A program made the translations under genes and the position numbers. A DNA stretch of 64,000 nucleotides. Source: Rosa chinensis. Its lineage: Eukaryota > Streptophyta > Magnoliopsida > Rosales > Rosaceae. The stretch is from NCBI RefSeq assembly GCF_002994745.2, contig NC_037090.1:16108001-16172000 (forward strand), given 5' to 3'. The notes beneath the pieces are model-generated. The model was not told the origin of the DNA. It was given only the letters and a program-made list of their open reading frames with translations, and did no database searches. Position 1 is the first letter of the stretch. Each line of letters begins with the position of its first letter. Positions 45,875 through 58,316 of the stretch are shown piece after piece.

Positions 45875-47748
45875 TCAAACAACCTCATTTTTCTCATTAC
45901 GCTTTCTAACAAAGACCCATTTATGACCACCAGGCTTTATACTTAGGAGAGTCAGCGTTATAGGCCCAAATACCTGTCTCTTTGTTAGTGAATCCAATTC
46001 AACCTGGATAGCATCTTTCCATTTAGGCCAGTCTGCTCTTTGTTGACATTCCTCAATGGAGCGAGGTTTGATATCATCGTGTTCTATAATTCCTTGAGCA
46101 ATAGAATATGCAAACACATCATCAAAGGTAATAGAATCTCGATTCAACGTCTTATGTACACTAGTGTGATTCATGGAGATCTCCCTATTCCCTAGAATTG
46201 GTTCTAACATTGGAGCGTCCCTCAATGATGTTTCTTGGACATAACCATAATCCGGAATATCTTCATGAGACGGGTTATTTATGTCGATGATTAATATATA
46301 GATCTTTTTGTGCCAAACTCGCTTTCTTTCTCGGGCGAGAATCCATCGAACCTTTGGGCCTCCCATGTGGCTTAAGCCACATTGCCATCACTATTAGTGG
46401 TGGAGGTGCCATACTCAATACCCCTAGGGGTGGCACCATGTCCATGACTTTTAGGGACATTAATCCTTGCAGGCACGTTTGCAGCAGGTATATGTGATCT
46501 TGTCACTTTAGCGATATCAGAAAACGCATCAGGCATAGAGTCTGCTACGTTATGAAGATCAAGAATTCTCCGCACTTCAATTTCAGACTATGCGGTTTCG
46601 GGATCAAGATGAGACAAAGTAGGAATAGACCATGACAATTCATGTTGAACATTATTGTTCATATCTCCCCCTAACGATGTGAAGACTGTCTCATCAAAGT
46701 GACAATCCGCAAATCTAGCTGTAAATAGATCGCCTGTCAATGGTTCTAAGTAGCGGATAATGGTTGGAGAGTCATATCCAACATAAATGTCTAATCGTCT
46801 TTGAGGACCCATTTTGGTGCGCTGTGGCGGCGCAATTGGCACATAAACTGTACACCTAAATATGCGCAAGTGTGAGACATCAGGCTCATATCCAGAAACC
46901 ATCTGGAACGCAGAAAAAGGTTGAGTGGCAGTAGAACTCAGACGAATGAGCACAACTGCATGCAATATTGCATAGCCCCAAGCAGAAACAAGGAGATTGG
47001 TGCGCTTAACCAATGCTCTAGCGACCATTTGAAGTCTTTTAATAGTAGCTTCTGCGAGACCATTTTAGGTGTGAACATGAGGAACAGGGTGTTCAACCTC
47101 AATCCCAATGGACATGCAATAGTCATCAAACGTTTTTAATGTAAACTCTCCAGCATTGTCAAGACGAATTGACTTAATGAGATGATCAAGGTGGTGAGAC
47201 CTTTATTTAATGATTTGTGCTAGGAGTTTAATAAATGCAGCATTTCTTGTGGACAATAGCATGACATGTGACCATCGTGTCGATGCATCAACCAACACCA
47301 TAAAATATCTAAATGGTCCGCAAGTTGGTTGAATAGGTCCACAAATATCACCTTCGATTCTTTGTAAGAATGGAATATTTTCTTTAGTGTCCTTTGCATA
47401 GGATGGTCTCGATCCTAATTTTGCTAAAGAGCAAGCTTTGCAAAACGAAAGATGGGCTTTAGAAGCAACCATGGAAGTATCCGGTTGAGCCACGAAGTCA
47501 CAATTAACTTTAGAAGTAGAAAAAGGAACCAATGAGGTATTGGTGGCGTTAATACCACTTTTGGGCCACAGGGAATAAGTGGCGCCAGCCCTACCTTGGA
47601 TTGAATTTTGGTTCTGACTTCTTTTCGTTTTGAAAAATGGATGTTCGTGTGAAGTCTTTAATATACGGATCATCATATCACGACCTGGATGTCCCAAACG
47701 GTCATGCCAAAGCCTATATGTGTCAGAATACCACAAGTCATCTCTCAT
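45875..47748 (-). pseudogene. Element B integrase region
   Basis: The GAG-pre-integrase part (WHDRLGHPGRDMM) and the core start (GDICGPI, MVLVDASTRW) lie in 47748-47203. A frame break follows, then the rest of the integrase core and its C-terminal part (QPFSAFQMVSGYEPDVSHL, GYDSPTIIRYLEP) in 47028-46588. The linker to RT with KRQVFGPI and GHKWVFVRKRNEKNEVV is in 46366-45875. At least three interruptions. Confidence 0.8.
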
Positions 47749-47822
47749 GACATGGTTGGATTCAATAATATAATAGTGGTTGCATACAGCCCACTAGATC
47801 AACACATAAATTTCCCTAATAT

Positions 47823-48282
47823 TCATTTATGTCTGTAGTCATTAGAGGTGATGCAAATGAACTCTTTTCCATTCTCACAATGTGTTTCCACATGAAAACC
47901 ATTGGCTCTTATATCTTTAAAACTCAATAGGGTCCTTCCAGCCCTAGGAGCATATAGAGCTTCGGTGACATTAATACTTCTGCCATGTGGCAACATAAAT
48001 TGAGCTGGTCCTCGACCATGAATCAATTGTGATGGTCCAGCCATCGTAGTCACAGAAGATCGACTAGGCGTCGTCCATAGAAATAGTTTCCTATGTCGCA
48101 ATATAGTATGTGTGGTGCCACTATCAATAAGGCATTCCAACTCTCCAGGAAACATACTGAAAAATAATCATGTTCGGATTTAAAACACGTCCATGACATT
48201 GAATAATAATACGATACTTTATTAATAAAGATATCCAATAATTACATCAAATGTCTCAAAAAGTCTAATCCAAAATAAATTC
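47823..48282 (-). pseudogene. Element B protease region, up to the element A insertion
   Basis: LECLIDSGTTHTILRHRKLF is the copia aspartic-protease motif (DSG). It is followed by INVTEALYAPRAGRTLLS. The upstream frame is interrupted by element A, whose target duplication AAACT is at 48283-48287. Confidence 0.75.
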
Positions 48283-48287
48283 AAACT

Positions 48288-48463
48288 TATTATAAATATT
48301 ATATAAATGTGGTTGTCCACTGTAAATATTCATTAGTTATGTCCTTATGATGTAAAAATTACTCCTATATAAAGGGGTCTAATGAGAATGAAATAGACAC
48401 TTCTACCTCCTCCTACATTTTGTTTCTCTATTTTATCTCTCTCATATTCTCTAGTTTATAACA
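48288..48463 (+). repeat. 5' LTR of element A
   Basis: 176 bp with TATA-type TATATAAAGG about 95 bases before its end; ends ...AGTTTATAACA. The first bases are TATTATAAAT where the other LTR has TGTTATAAAT. Confidence 0.9.
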
Positions 48464-48928
48464 CGTAATCAGCACGAATTTGCTCTTATTTTTGTTTTTC
48501 TTCTTCTTTGAACACCATGATGATCCGCAAGCCTTATGGTGCAACATAGTTGCTTATGACCAAGGCTAATGATCTGTGAGTTTTTCTTTTTTCTCTCCTA
48601 GATGAATATCAATTTTCTTTATGCGATCATTTACATATATTTGTATGTATATTTTATATAATATAATTGTTGAAAATTTATATTTCAAATACGACAATGA
48701 AAACTATATGTTCCATTGCTCAAGACTCGAGTCCTCTGACCGAGTAGTCTTAGAACCTATGGTTTTATAGACATCACACAAATGTTTTTTTGTGTGTTCC
48801 CTATGGGATCCATTGTTCATATTTATGAACTCTTTGAAACCTTTGTTTCGTATATGAATTTTTCATAGAACATACTGTTCTAATAATTGTGGATCCTAAT
48901 ATATCTCATCTTTTCTCTTTGTAGAAAG

Positions 48929-49400
48929 ATGACGCATCTAACAAAATTGGACTTTGATCCTCTTCAAATTTCTGGCAAGAACTATTTGATGCTGAAATTC
49001 ACCTTATAGCTAAAAACCTTGGCATTGCCATCAAAGTCGACAATAAGTCATCTATGCAAGATCCCGCCAAGCCTATGATTTTCTTGCGTTATCATCTTGA
49101 TAAGATCCTAAAAGATGAATACCTTACGGTGAACGATCCACTTGAGATTTGGCAAGCATTGGCTGATCGATTTGCTCATCAGAAAATCATTGTTCTATCT
49201 AGAGCACGATATTAATAGACACATTTTGCTCATTCAGAACTTTAAATCCGTCATTGATTTTCAATTCCACTATACATATGATTACCTCCCAACTAAAATT
49301 ATGTGGAGAATCTATCAGTGAAGATTACAAGCTCAAAGTCTCTGATTTTTTGTGAACAATAGAAAACATATTGATTACATGATCAGCGGCGGTTTTCTTG
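48929..49400 (+). pseudogene. Element A gag, degenerate
   Basis: From the ATG at 48929: MTHLTKLDFDPLQISGKNY, then after a shift EIHL, AKNLGIAIKVDNKSSMQDPA, MIFLRYHLDKILKDEYL, DPLEIWQALADRFAHQ. This is the UBN2-type copia gag N terminus. In-frame stops follow, and no zinc knuckle is found. Confidence 0.75.
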
Positions 49401-49838
49401 ACACCGATAAATTTTAAGCCTATGTTTAGGAGTTTTTTTTTGTCTATATTTATTTTGTTAAGTCATTTTAAGCCCATGTTTTGGTACCGATTAAACATAA
49501 TTATGTTTCATTATCTTTATCTGTTTAATCATATTTATTATATTTAAATTACCTTTATTACAATTCTTTCATAACTGAATTTGTCATGAGTATTTGTTGC
49601 AAGAGCAACCATTATCATGATAATGTTTTCAATTACCATTATTTGGTAGTTATTGTTATTAATAACTAATTTTATTACTATTCTCCTGTAATTATTGTTG
49701 TTAATAGCTCATTGTATTACCATTATTTGATACTTATCATAATTATTTATTTTATTCAATCATGATGTCTTATGATTATTTTTGTCATATCTACCTCATA
49801 TGATTATGTCGTTTGTGAAAAAAATAACAAAATTATTT

Positions 49839-49911
49839 TCCATCGCTGGGACTTGAACCCAAGACTTTTTGAATGCGAACCAAATATCCTAACCAACTAG
49901 ACTACAGCAAA
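49839..49911 (-). tRNA. tRNA-like sequence (Glu-tRNA-derived, degenerate) inside element A
   Basis: On the minus strand 73 bases fold as a tRNA. The D arm GTCTAGTTGGTTAGGATA is as in plant tRNA-Glu. The anticodon stem is TTTGG/TCAAA with loop TTCGCAT (anticodon CGC where tRNA-Glu has CTC or TTC). The T arm TTGGGTTCAAGTCCCAG contains a good B box. The acceptor stem is mostly G-U pairs with one mismatch, so it is probably a pseudogene or the head of a SINE rather than a working tRNA. Confidence 0.5.
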
Positions 49912-51891
49912 TTTATTGATTATTTTGTTATAATGTCATATTAATGCATATATCAATTATTTACTCTAAATGAGTACCCCCTCTATTTTTGGCATATGGT
50001 ACTCACATATTGGTATCAACAATGTTAATTATGTTTCCAACAGAATCGAGGTATGCATTTTTCATAAGTTCGACGACTTCATTTCGATTTCCTATTATTG
50101 TATTATTTGATAATTTGACATAAAGTTGTCAATTTCTAATGAGATCGAAACTATATGTTTCTTGATCCAATTATATGAGGACTTAAAATTCCTCTACTGA
50201 TTGTTATACAATCAAATAGATCGAAACCTCTTATTTCTTAATCACCAATTATGTCAGGACCTTTGTCCCTTCTCTTTATGAGTACATGTGAACCTCTGTT
50301 CACTCCACTTTTAGAACATGCTTCTAATTGTGCAGATTCAAACCAAATGTTTTGAGTATGAGGGTTATGGTTCCTAAATCTATTAATTATTGAAGTATAT
50401 GCTTATACTCATATGGACTAATGTCCCATACTCGAAATTTGAGTTTATAATTTTGACATTTGTTTTCAGTGTCAAACAATAATATGAACCACATGTTCAT
50501 TAATAAATTCAATTTGAACCATGAATGTTCATGATAAATATAATGACAAACATAGTTATCTTGCATATAATGCAACTATGGACATGATCCATTGCAATTG
50601 TTGATAATTTTTCACAATTGATGCTTCCAAAAGCTAAGGTAACAATCATCTCAAGAGCTGCAGATCTTGATTGATGGCCGGCTCCAACTGATCGAGCTCG
50701 TATTATGTTACCTATGTGGAATATATTGCATATATTTGGTGATGAAATTTTCACCTAAATTAAGTTGTATTAATCAACTATAAGTATACAACTGTATACT
50801 GTATCATGAACTAAAAATTTCATTAAGCCAAATGAAAATTGTTTTGGCGTGTCTAGTGTCTCATTGTTTATATCATGTAGACTCATCTACATACTTTACA
50901 TTGTTGTATAATACAACAATAATTGCAAATCTTCCTAACAAGGAAATTATAATTTATCGCATATTGGCCAGTTGTCACTTTAATGGGACAATCCTCCCGC
51001 CATTAAAGGGAGCAATATCGTTTATGAAAAAAGACATGAATTGGTGTGTAATATCTATTCACCATGTCTCATTTTAACTTTGAGAAAAAATCTCAATTCA
51101 TTATCTTCTTGACCTAAAAATTAGTTTGGGCCCGCCACCCACCAATGGATTTTCAATCCAATATTTATGAACACATATTTTGTGTGGTCAAATCTGGTAG
51201 TCTTCCTGCCGTTAGGGGGAGGAAAGACTAATATAACGAAGTGAATTATGTGGGATATATCCACCAAGTCCAATGTTTTAATCTCCCTTTAAGGAAATAT
51301 TATACAAGCTCTATAACACTCTTCATGAGGTTATACAAATATCCACATTCTCTAATTAATTTGTCCTAAAGAGACAATACATTCCTAAAAGAGGAATGAA
51401 TACTTGATATCAACAAAGCTTACTATAGCTAATGCATGCATATATGAATGTGTGAGATAGAAATTTGATGATATCTCATCTATAGTAGCGCTACTAAATA
51501 TCATCAAGGGTTGAATACCACCACGTTTCATTGTGTCGATAAATTATACTATTGGACAAATTGGAAATAGGCAATTCTAATGAATTTGAATATTGTAAAC
51601 GTGATGATATATTTGGACTTTATAACCCCTAAAATACAAGAGGGTGTTCATTCTAGTGAATTAAAATCACTATGACACAAGTCTCTTTATAGAGACATAG
51701 GCTTATCATTCTTCTCCAAGCGACAACTTTTCTATAAGTACAGTGTTATATTGACGAGAGACTTATGGCATGTTGTCTTGGCTAATATGAAGATCTTAAA
51801 GGAAAATTGCTAAAAGCAAATCCCCAAATCCTATGTGTCATTATAAGCATATTGCTTAATCAAATCATTGACCGATTCATATTGCCAAAGG
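49912..51891. other. Element A interior
   Basis: Degenerate non-coding retroelement sequence. The part from about 51380 aligns inverted to element C (43100-43650). No coding match was found. Confidence 0.5.
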
Positions 51892-53586
51892 TGTTAGCAT
51901 TAAAGCCACCCTCAAGTGCAAGAGGTACAAGTTATAGAATAGGGGATTAAGTAAGGATGTCGAACCCACGAAGATTGGTAAATCCTTTCCTAGCTAGGGA
52001 AAACCTAAGGAAAAACTAGAAGAATATGCAAATGTACAATCACAAACAAAGGCTCACAAGTGAACCAAAGTTCATGGTGAGTATGTGCAAGATGGTGTGT
52101 AGAGATTTGATTTTGATTTTGAGATTGGTTTCTATTCAAATTGAAACAATGAAAGCAAGTAATATAAACTAACCTAAACAAAACAAGTTGTTATCAAATG
52201 GATGGGAGTTAGGGCATCGGGTTTCACCTTTTGCCTCCCTTGCAAGCATTAAAGCAATTGAATATGAATGATGCAAAGCTAATTGTCCAACTACCCTCTT
52301 AGCATCCGGATAGGACTACTAAGGCTTAAACCCCTTTCATTTTATTAACTCTAACCGGATAAGTTTAGAGCTAACTACCTAGAGACAAATTCAATTACCG
52401 GATAGGTCTCAATCATTTGCCCCTAAATGCATAAAGCTTAGAGTTTAGGTAACCAAGCAAGCAAACCAATCATATCTCTAGGTGATTTTAGCTCACTGCC
52501 CTCACATGCACACATGGTGTGCTTTCATGCTCCCTTTTTGCCTAGAGGTAATCAATCTCTAGGAAAAACTTCATGTCATGGCAAACACATAACTCAAATT
52601 GATTAGGTCTAAGTAATGCATTCAACTATTGACTTAGCATGTGAGAATGACAACATGAATTTTCATTAATTTATAAACAAAAGCATCAATCCAAGCAAGT
52701 TTGGCTAGGGCTTTCAACCCTAGCCCCAACTAGTTCACTACTCACACATAGCTAGATACACAAGCTTCAACATTCTATTAAACATCAAATACATAAAGAG
52801 ATAGAGAGTAAAAGGTGACTATTGATGATGCCGGAAGAGGTGGTGGAGATGGGTCTCCAAGAACATGATGTGGTGGTAGTCACCTCCTTCTCCTTGCTCC
52901 AAGCTCTTGATATTTGTAAGAATAGTGAAATTTGGGATCTCCAAGATGAGTTGTGGTGTTGAATGGTGGAGGAAATGAAGGTTGTAGTGGTGGAAATTGA
53001 GGTTTTAGAGATGGAGATGGTGGTTTTAGTGGTGGAAATGGTGGTGTCTTCTCTAGAGAGAAAAGTGGATCTTGGATAGGATGAAGATGATTGAATGGAG
53101 TCAAGAATTCTGAATAATTGGTCTTTGGCCTCTTTTTGATCAGCTAGTTGTGTCATCTTTTGGTCCCCAAGTGTGCAAGAGATGCTCTTACACCATTGTC
53201 CCCCAAATGGTCCCAAATTGGCAAGGTGATAAAAGGACAAGGTGTAGGGAGATATTTGAATTTCAAGTGATGGGAGATTCTCACCACCATGGTCCTCCTT
53301 TGCTGGAGAAAAGACCCTCCATGAGTGGCAGCTCGCTGGAAAGTTTGCCCGAAAAGTCGCCGGAAAAATCGCTGGAAAAGTCGATTTGCAATTTTCTTCC
53401 AATCTCCGTATCTTCTTCCCCTAGCTTCAAATCTCCACATTTCAAGCCTCAAATAGTCATTTTATTCTCAATGCAAGGTTTCCTACAAATAAAAAGAAAT
53501 GGATTTAAAAAGGTAAAATAGCATGGAAGACAAATCAATTTTCATAATTATGGGGCACAATTGCGTAAGTAATTTGTGACTCAACA
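51892..53586. mobile_element. Solo LTR inside element A
   Basis: Starts TGTTAGCATTAAAGCC and ends GTGACTCAACA, so it has TG...CA termini with TGTT/AACA inverted ends. The 5-bp target duplication AAAGG is at 51887-51891 and 53587-53591. Comparison with element C, where ...ATTGCTTATCAAACCC runs straight on to ...GCAAGTCCAT, shows the uninterrupted site. With 1695 bp, no coding domain, and frames biased in composition, it is best read as one long LTR left after recombination of a full element. Confidence 0.8.
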
Positions 53587-54353
53587 AAAGGCAAGTCCAT
53601 GAATGAATGAGCTTAAACCTCACTCATGGAATCAAAAGTCTAAAGCTCATACATACTCATTCAATTATAGTCAAAGTGACTGATTGCCTCAATGAGTACT
53701 ATGATAAGACTAAGAAATCGAATTCGAATCATACTCATAATGTTGCAACATATTCTAAAATTCGCGAAGTTATGAATTTATCTAGAGCTCATATTGAGCC
53801 TATATGAAATTATCAATTACACAAATTGATATTTATAGCTAAGTATGTCATACTTAAATTTCAATGCTCGGATAAAGGTAAATGTGTCAATTGTTGTTCA
53901 TTTATATTGCTATCCTTTAACTAATATCTTTATCTATAATTTGAGCAAATGAAATTGGTTCTACTCTTATCATGTCTGGTAAGATTCATTAAGAACATCA
54001 TAGTTTTATTGGTAATGCCCTAACTTTTGCAGGAATTGCAATTCATGATGAGTCCCCTTTATGCAAAGCACACATGGTCTCACCTATGTGATCAACACAC
54101 CATATCTAATATACATGGTGTATGTATTTTATTACATACATGATTAACGCTTGCAACAATCAGAGAGAGATTCTCATCAGGGGGAACATTCAAAATTATG
54201 CTACCTAGGACATATGCGCGTTGCACTCTTTTTCTCCTTCGACCAGGGTTGTTTTTATCCCACTGGGTTTTTGTTACCTGGCAAGGTTTTTGATGAGACA
54301 ACATTAAGCACGTCCAACACCATATCATTTAGTGGTGGACATCCAATGGGGAG

Positions 54354-54529
54354 TGTTATAAATATTATATAAATGTGGTTGTCCACTGTAAACATTCATT
54401 AGTTATGTCCTTATGATGTAAAAATTACTCCTATATAAAGGGGTCTAATGAGAATGAAATAGACACTTCTACCTCCTCCTACATTTTGTTTCTCTATTCT
54501 ATCTCTCTCATATTCTCTAGTTTATAACA
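54354..54529 (+). repeat. 3' LTR of element A
   Basis: TGTTATAAATATT...AGTTTATAACA, preceded by the purine tract AATGGGGAG. Confidence 0.9.
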
Positions 54530-54766
54530 AAACTAAGACACATTGTAGTCACTCTATCCGTTTGGTAACTCCAATCAAATATGACCAGGAAAGTATATAG
54601 AGATGTTGGTGGAGCGAAGCTCTCTTAAGTACCATTAATCTCAATGACTTTCCTAGACATCATATTTCATTGGATGCATCACATAAGAAAGAGTTTAATA
54701 CAATTGTCATTTATTGACTAAGGCATATTGCCATTACAAAAATTCTTGGAAAATAAAAGGACTAAT

Positions 54767-55852
54767 CTAATCAAAGTCTGCGGCATCCTTGTGCACTTCA
54801 TCGTCAGCTTTGAAGTCCTCTATGGTGAGATGGATGTCTCCACCATTTTCTTCTTCTTCTGCAAGGTACACTTCTTGCTCCCTCAGGCCCCTGTATGCGA
54901 TGTATCTTGAAGCTAGTTGCTCGCTTGCCTTGCATTGCTTGAACCAATGATCACTTGATCCACATCGATAACACATGTCATTGTGGTTGTCTCCCTTTAA
55001 CTGAGGTGCACGTTGTGGGCATTCCCTAGGAGGGTTGGTGCCACCACCACGAGCCATGGCGCCTCCACCACGACCACCTCTCCCACGTGTGGCATTGCCA
55101 CCACGTGTATCCGCACCAAACCTGCGGTTTCCTTCCTTATTAGGGCGGTTATATGGACCCATACGTCCCTCATATACTTTATTCTTAGGGTTCCGCTCCT
55201 TGCGCCCTCTTTTGGATGCATTATAATTCGCCTCATGAACGTTTTTAGTTCTAATGGGCCTTGAATTATAATTCCTCATGAGTATGTTATCATGTTTCTC
55301 AGCTACAGATATAAGATTGATAAGCTGATGAAACCTCGTGATCCGTCTAGCATTGACTTCAGTGCGATATTGCTTTGATACCACAATGGCTGAAACGGGG
55401 AAGATAGAGAGAGGTTTCTTAATTAGCTCTTGCTCTGTGACAGGTTGTCCACAAAACCTCAACATGGACTGTAGGTGAAGAGCTTCTGAATTATATTCAG
55501 CAACAGACTTGAAATCAGCAAAACGCAGATTGTTCTATTGAACCTTCAAGTCAGGGAGGAGGGAATCTTGGACATTGCCAAAGTGTTCTTCTAGCGCTAC
55601 CCATAGCTCTCTTACATCCTTGATCGACATATACTCCAATCTGAGTGCCTTGTCCATATGGTGTCGCATCAAGATAACTGCTTGAGCATGCTTTGTAGGT
55701 GTTCGCACGAACACACGATCCGGGTTAGGTGCCTGGATTATGGGTAATATTCCCTTTGAAGTGAGGTGGTTCTCAACATCGGTTACCCAACTGTGGTAAT
55801 CCGAGCCTATTGAGTCAAGCATGGGAAAGTCGAGTCTAGGTTCATTCGACAT
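54767..55852 (-). pseudogene. Element B gag
   Basis: 55852-55535 begins MSNEPRLDFPMLDSIGSDYH and contains WVTDVENHLTSKGI and LWVALEEHFGN. After a stop (FNRTIC region) the frame at 55465-54767 carries on with LLRFCGQPVTEQELIKK, an Arg/Gly-rich segment (RGGNATRGRGGRGGG) and the CCHC knuckle CYRCGSSDHWFKQC. Copia-type gag of the same broad type as in copia-1 but a different lineage. Confidence 0.85.
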
Positions 55853-56612
55853 ACTGAAAATAAAAAGAGAAGATATATTAGTTTCGGAGCTAAACTTCTA
55901 CGAAAACTAAAATAATAAAATTTCCAAGCTATGCTACCAAGAAAACAATTTCCAAGAATCTCTTTTGGATTAGACCAAACAATAATGTTTTAATATGGTC
56001 ACAATTTGATGCTTACGGACGCTCTTAGTCCGAGCATTATGAACACTCTTAGTTCATACGAACACTCTTAGTTAGTTAAGCGTGAATCCCCACAATTCCG
56101 CTTTATTAATAATCGAACCCTTGTTCGTATATTGAAAATCCTGCAGGAAATAAAGGAATTTAAAAGACAAGAAAGCAGGAACTTTAATCTTTAAAACTTG
56201 TTGAAATTCAGAGAATATTCGCTTCGTTGAAATTCAGAGCAGATTCACTTCTAAACAGCTCCCACTTCGAATGATGTACAGATCTCAAAACGACTCCAAT
56301 AGTGCTGAAATTTGGAGGTCAGATAGAAGAGGCAGAGATGAACAACTTTGATGAAGGAAAGATTTTGATCTGAGGTCCTGATCAAGACGTTTAGGGGCGT
56401 GCAAACAGGCTAATTTGCACAGGAACGAGCGTGCTGCTGTGCTGCAAGGGCAGTAGGAGGCACACGGGTGCTCAAGGGCTGCAGGAGTAGCGCACGGTAT
56501 GGCTAGCAAGGGCTAAAAGCTTGCGGTAGTTTTTGGTGAAAGAAATTTCGGGCGTTAGGGTTTTTTTTTTTTTTCTGGCTAGGGCTTGAGTTAGAGTATC
56601 GTGCTGATAACG

Positions 56613-56816
56613 TGTTGTAGAGAGTTAGATAATTGTATTGTATTCATCTCACCATGAAGTTTATATCGGGTTACATCATGTATACAAAAGGCAATACATA
56701 ATAGCTATACTAATCGATCGCACATTACAAGTATGTTAATCGCATACATTACGAGTCTGTCAATCGCATACATTAAGCAATACATATTGCATGAATAGTA
56801 ATTATCATTTACAACA
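56613..56816 (-). repeat. 5' LTR of copia element B
   Basis: TGTTGTAGAG...TTTACAACA on the plus strand, adjoining GATAACG (primer-site region). Confidence 0.88.
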
Positions 56817-57059
56817 CAAACATCCTTATCAAACACTTCTACCAATCAACTTCTACATTATCCCAAGCTAACTTATCAAGTGACACACTGTTCTGTAAAT
56901 CTCACATGATATCAGTAATTCCTTATAGGTTTAGCGAAAACAAGCATAATGTGTAAATGTGCCATGCATATTTTTGTTCTATTCCATCATAGTTGTTATA
57001 GTGCTTCATAAGCAAAATACTCATCAATACAACAACATCCAACTAGAAAGTTGAAACAA

Positions 57060-57310
57060 AACGATAGGAAGTCCTCCGGTGGTGTATTATTTAAACAACA
57101 CCACCACATAATTCGTGATTAATCTCAATTCTTATTAACGTTCGAAACCTTAGAAGCACAATCTATATACCCAATAAGTCCATATATATGCAATGATAAG
57201 AAGTCGTCCAGTGGTGTAATATTTGAACAACAACACCACATAATTCGTGATTGATCTCAATTCTTATTAAAGGTTCAGAACCTTAGAAGCGCAATCTATG
57301 TACCGTATAA
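57060..57310. repeat. Tandem duplication beside the acylphosphatase 3' end
   Basis: 57060-57185 and 57190-57315 share AGTGGTGTAATATTTGAACA-type sequence, ACACCACATAATTCGTGATT, ATCTCAATTCTTATTAA and CTTAGAAGC.CAATCTAT. Each unit is about 125 bp. The second unit reaches into the expected 3' untranslated region of the acylphosphatase gene. Confidence 0.8.
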
Positions 57311-57351
57311 GTCTATACATACGAAATGGATGCTGAATCTGAAAAGACGGA

Positions 57352-57923
57352 TCAAACCGTTTGTTTGCGCTCAAATCCAGAACCAGGGTCATCAGTGCTG
57401 GGATTAACCTCAAGCCCAGTGACCATTGCAGATGGAGGACCTCGTCGACACCTCTGCTCCATTTCCTGGACCGCATCGGAATTCCCAGATAGCAGAGTCT
57501 CCACAGACCCATCTCTCCTGTTCCTCACCCAACCCTTCAACCCCAATTGGGTTGCATTCTCTATAGTCCAGTTCCTGTAAAACACACCCTGAACCCTCCC
57601 TTTTATCACAAGCCTCACCTGCACATCCAAAACCCATCACCCAAAATCCCAAATTTCACATTGCAAACCACAAATCAAGCCCTCTTCATGAAAATTTCGA
57701 ACATCAATTAAAATTTCGATAAATATGGATACATATTGATACATATAACTAATTTTGAAGATATTATGAATACTGCTCAAGTAAGGTCAAATTGTTTCGA
57801 AGAAAATTGAACCCTAGCCACAAATTAACAGAAACCCATTACTCTAAACTGATCAAAGCAACGAAAACTCACCGTTTTGGTGGAGGATTGGGGGGATTCG
57901 GAGGCGGCCTGTGTGGTGGTCAT
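57352..57923 (-). CDS. Acylphosphatase (two exons)
   Basis: Exon 1 57923-57873 (MTTTQAASESPQSSTKT), intron with ACG|GTGAGT donor and GTGCAG acceptor, exon 2 57618-57352; 105 residues. Exon 2 holds the whole fold: VRLVIKGRVQGVFYRNW, TQLGLKGWVRNRRDGSVETL, MEQRCRRGPPSAMVTGLEV, and ends PGSGFERKQTV. The Arg of GRVQGVFYR and the Asn of GWVRN are the catalytic pair of EC 3.6.1.7, which hydrolyses acyl phosphates. The frame is also open upstream to an ATG at 58154, adding 77 residues rich in Arg, Ser, Pro and His with few acidic ones. That could be an organelle presequence, as in a longer plant isoform. Which start is used cannot be decided here. Confidence 0.88.
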
Positions 57924-58154
57924 GAAAATCCGAGAAGGTGGAAAGTGAGGTGAACGAGGTCTGAGCAGAGGAGAAAGAGAAGGGCGAGGTAGAAGAAGAA
58001 GAGTGCGAAACGAAAGAGAAAGATGAAGATGATGGTGGCGAGGATAAGTGAGATGGGTGATGAATCTAAGAGGAGAACTAGCAGCATCGTTGATTTGGGT
58101 CCATTTGTTCCAAGATGCGAGGAATCTGGTACTGTGTGGAAGTGGCATTTGCAT

Positions 58155-58316
58155 TTATACACTGGTTTTATTCTTCAGGGGGTTTCTGAAGGCTCAGCCA
58201 TTGCTTGCTTCACCTTGTAGTTTCTAGAAAGAGCTGGCTAAGCTAGGCCCCCAAACAACAAAACAAATCAAAACCAGGCCACAGAGAGACACTGGTTTTG
58301 TTGGCAAACTAGGGCT
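58155..58316. other. Likely promoter of the acylphosphatase gene
   Basis: Short segment upstream of the longest possible reading frame; no clear TATA box. Confidence 0.35.

Larger units (their letters stand above)
48288..54529 (+). mobile_element. LTR element A, inserted in element B
   Basis: LTRs 48288-48463 and 54354-54529, 176 bp each, differ at three positions (1.7 percent), so insertion was fairly recent. The 5-bp target duplication AAACT is at 48283-48287 and 54530-54534. The left LTR is followed by CGTAATCAGCACGAATTTG and the right one is preceded by CAATGGGGAG. Inside, a broken copia gag begins at 48929; no recognisable pol remains, so it depends on other elements. It contains a tRNA-like sequence and a solo LTR. 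Confidence 0.92.
43771..56816 (-). mobile_element. Ty1/copia element B (outer shell of nest 3)
   Basis: Minus-strand element. 5' LTR 56613-56816 (204 bp), 3' LTR 43771-43998 (228 bp, with an additional CGAGTCTRTCAATCG unit). Next to the 5' LTR is CGTTATCAGCACGA, the usual primer-site region of this copia group. The 3' LTR abuts CCAAGGGGGAG. Gag is at 55852-54767 and pol at 48160-44372, separated by element A. Many stops and frameshifts. The flanking bases (TAACA left, CAAAC right) do not match, so one flank has been altered. Confidence 0.88.

Noticed and set aside
52785..53452. Frames of 205 and 99 codons as a novel gene
   Set aside because: They lie inside a TG...CA segment with 5-bp target duplications (solo LTR), have strong composition bias and no domain.
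55013..55264. Pro/Thr-rich plus-strand frames
   Set aside because: Antisense of the Arg/Gly-rich part of the element B gag.
57326..57580. Plus-strand frame over the acylphosphatase
   Set aside because: Antisense shadow of exon 2.
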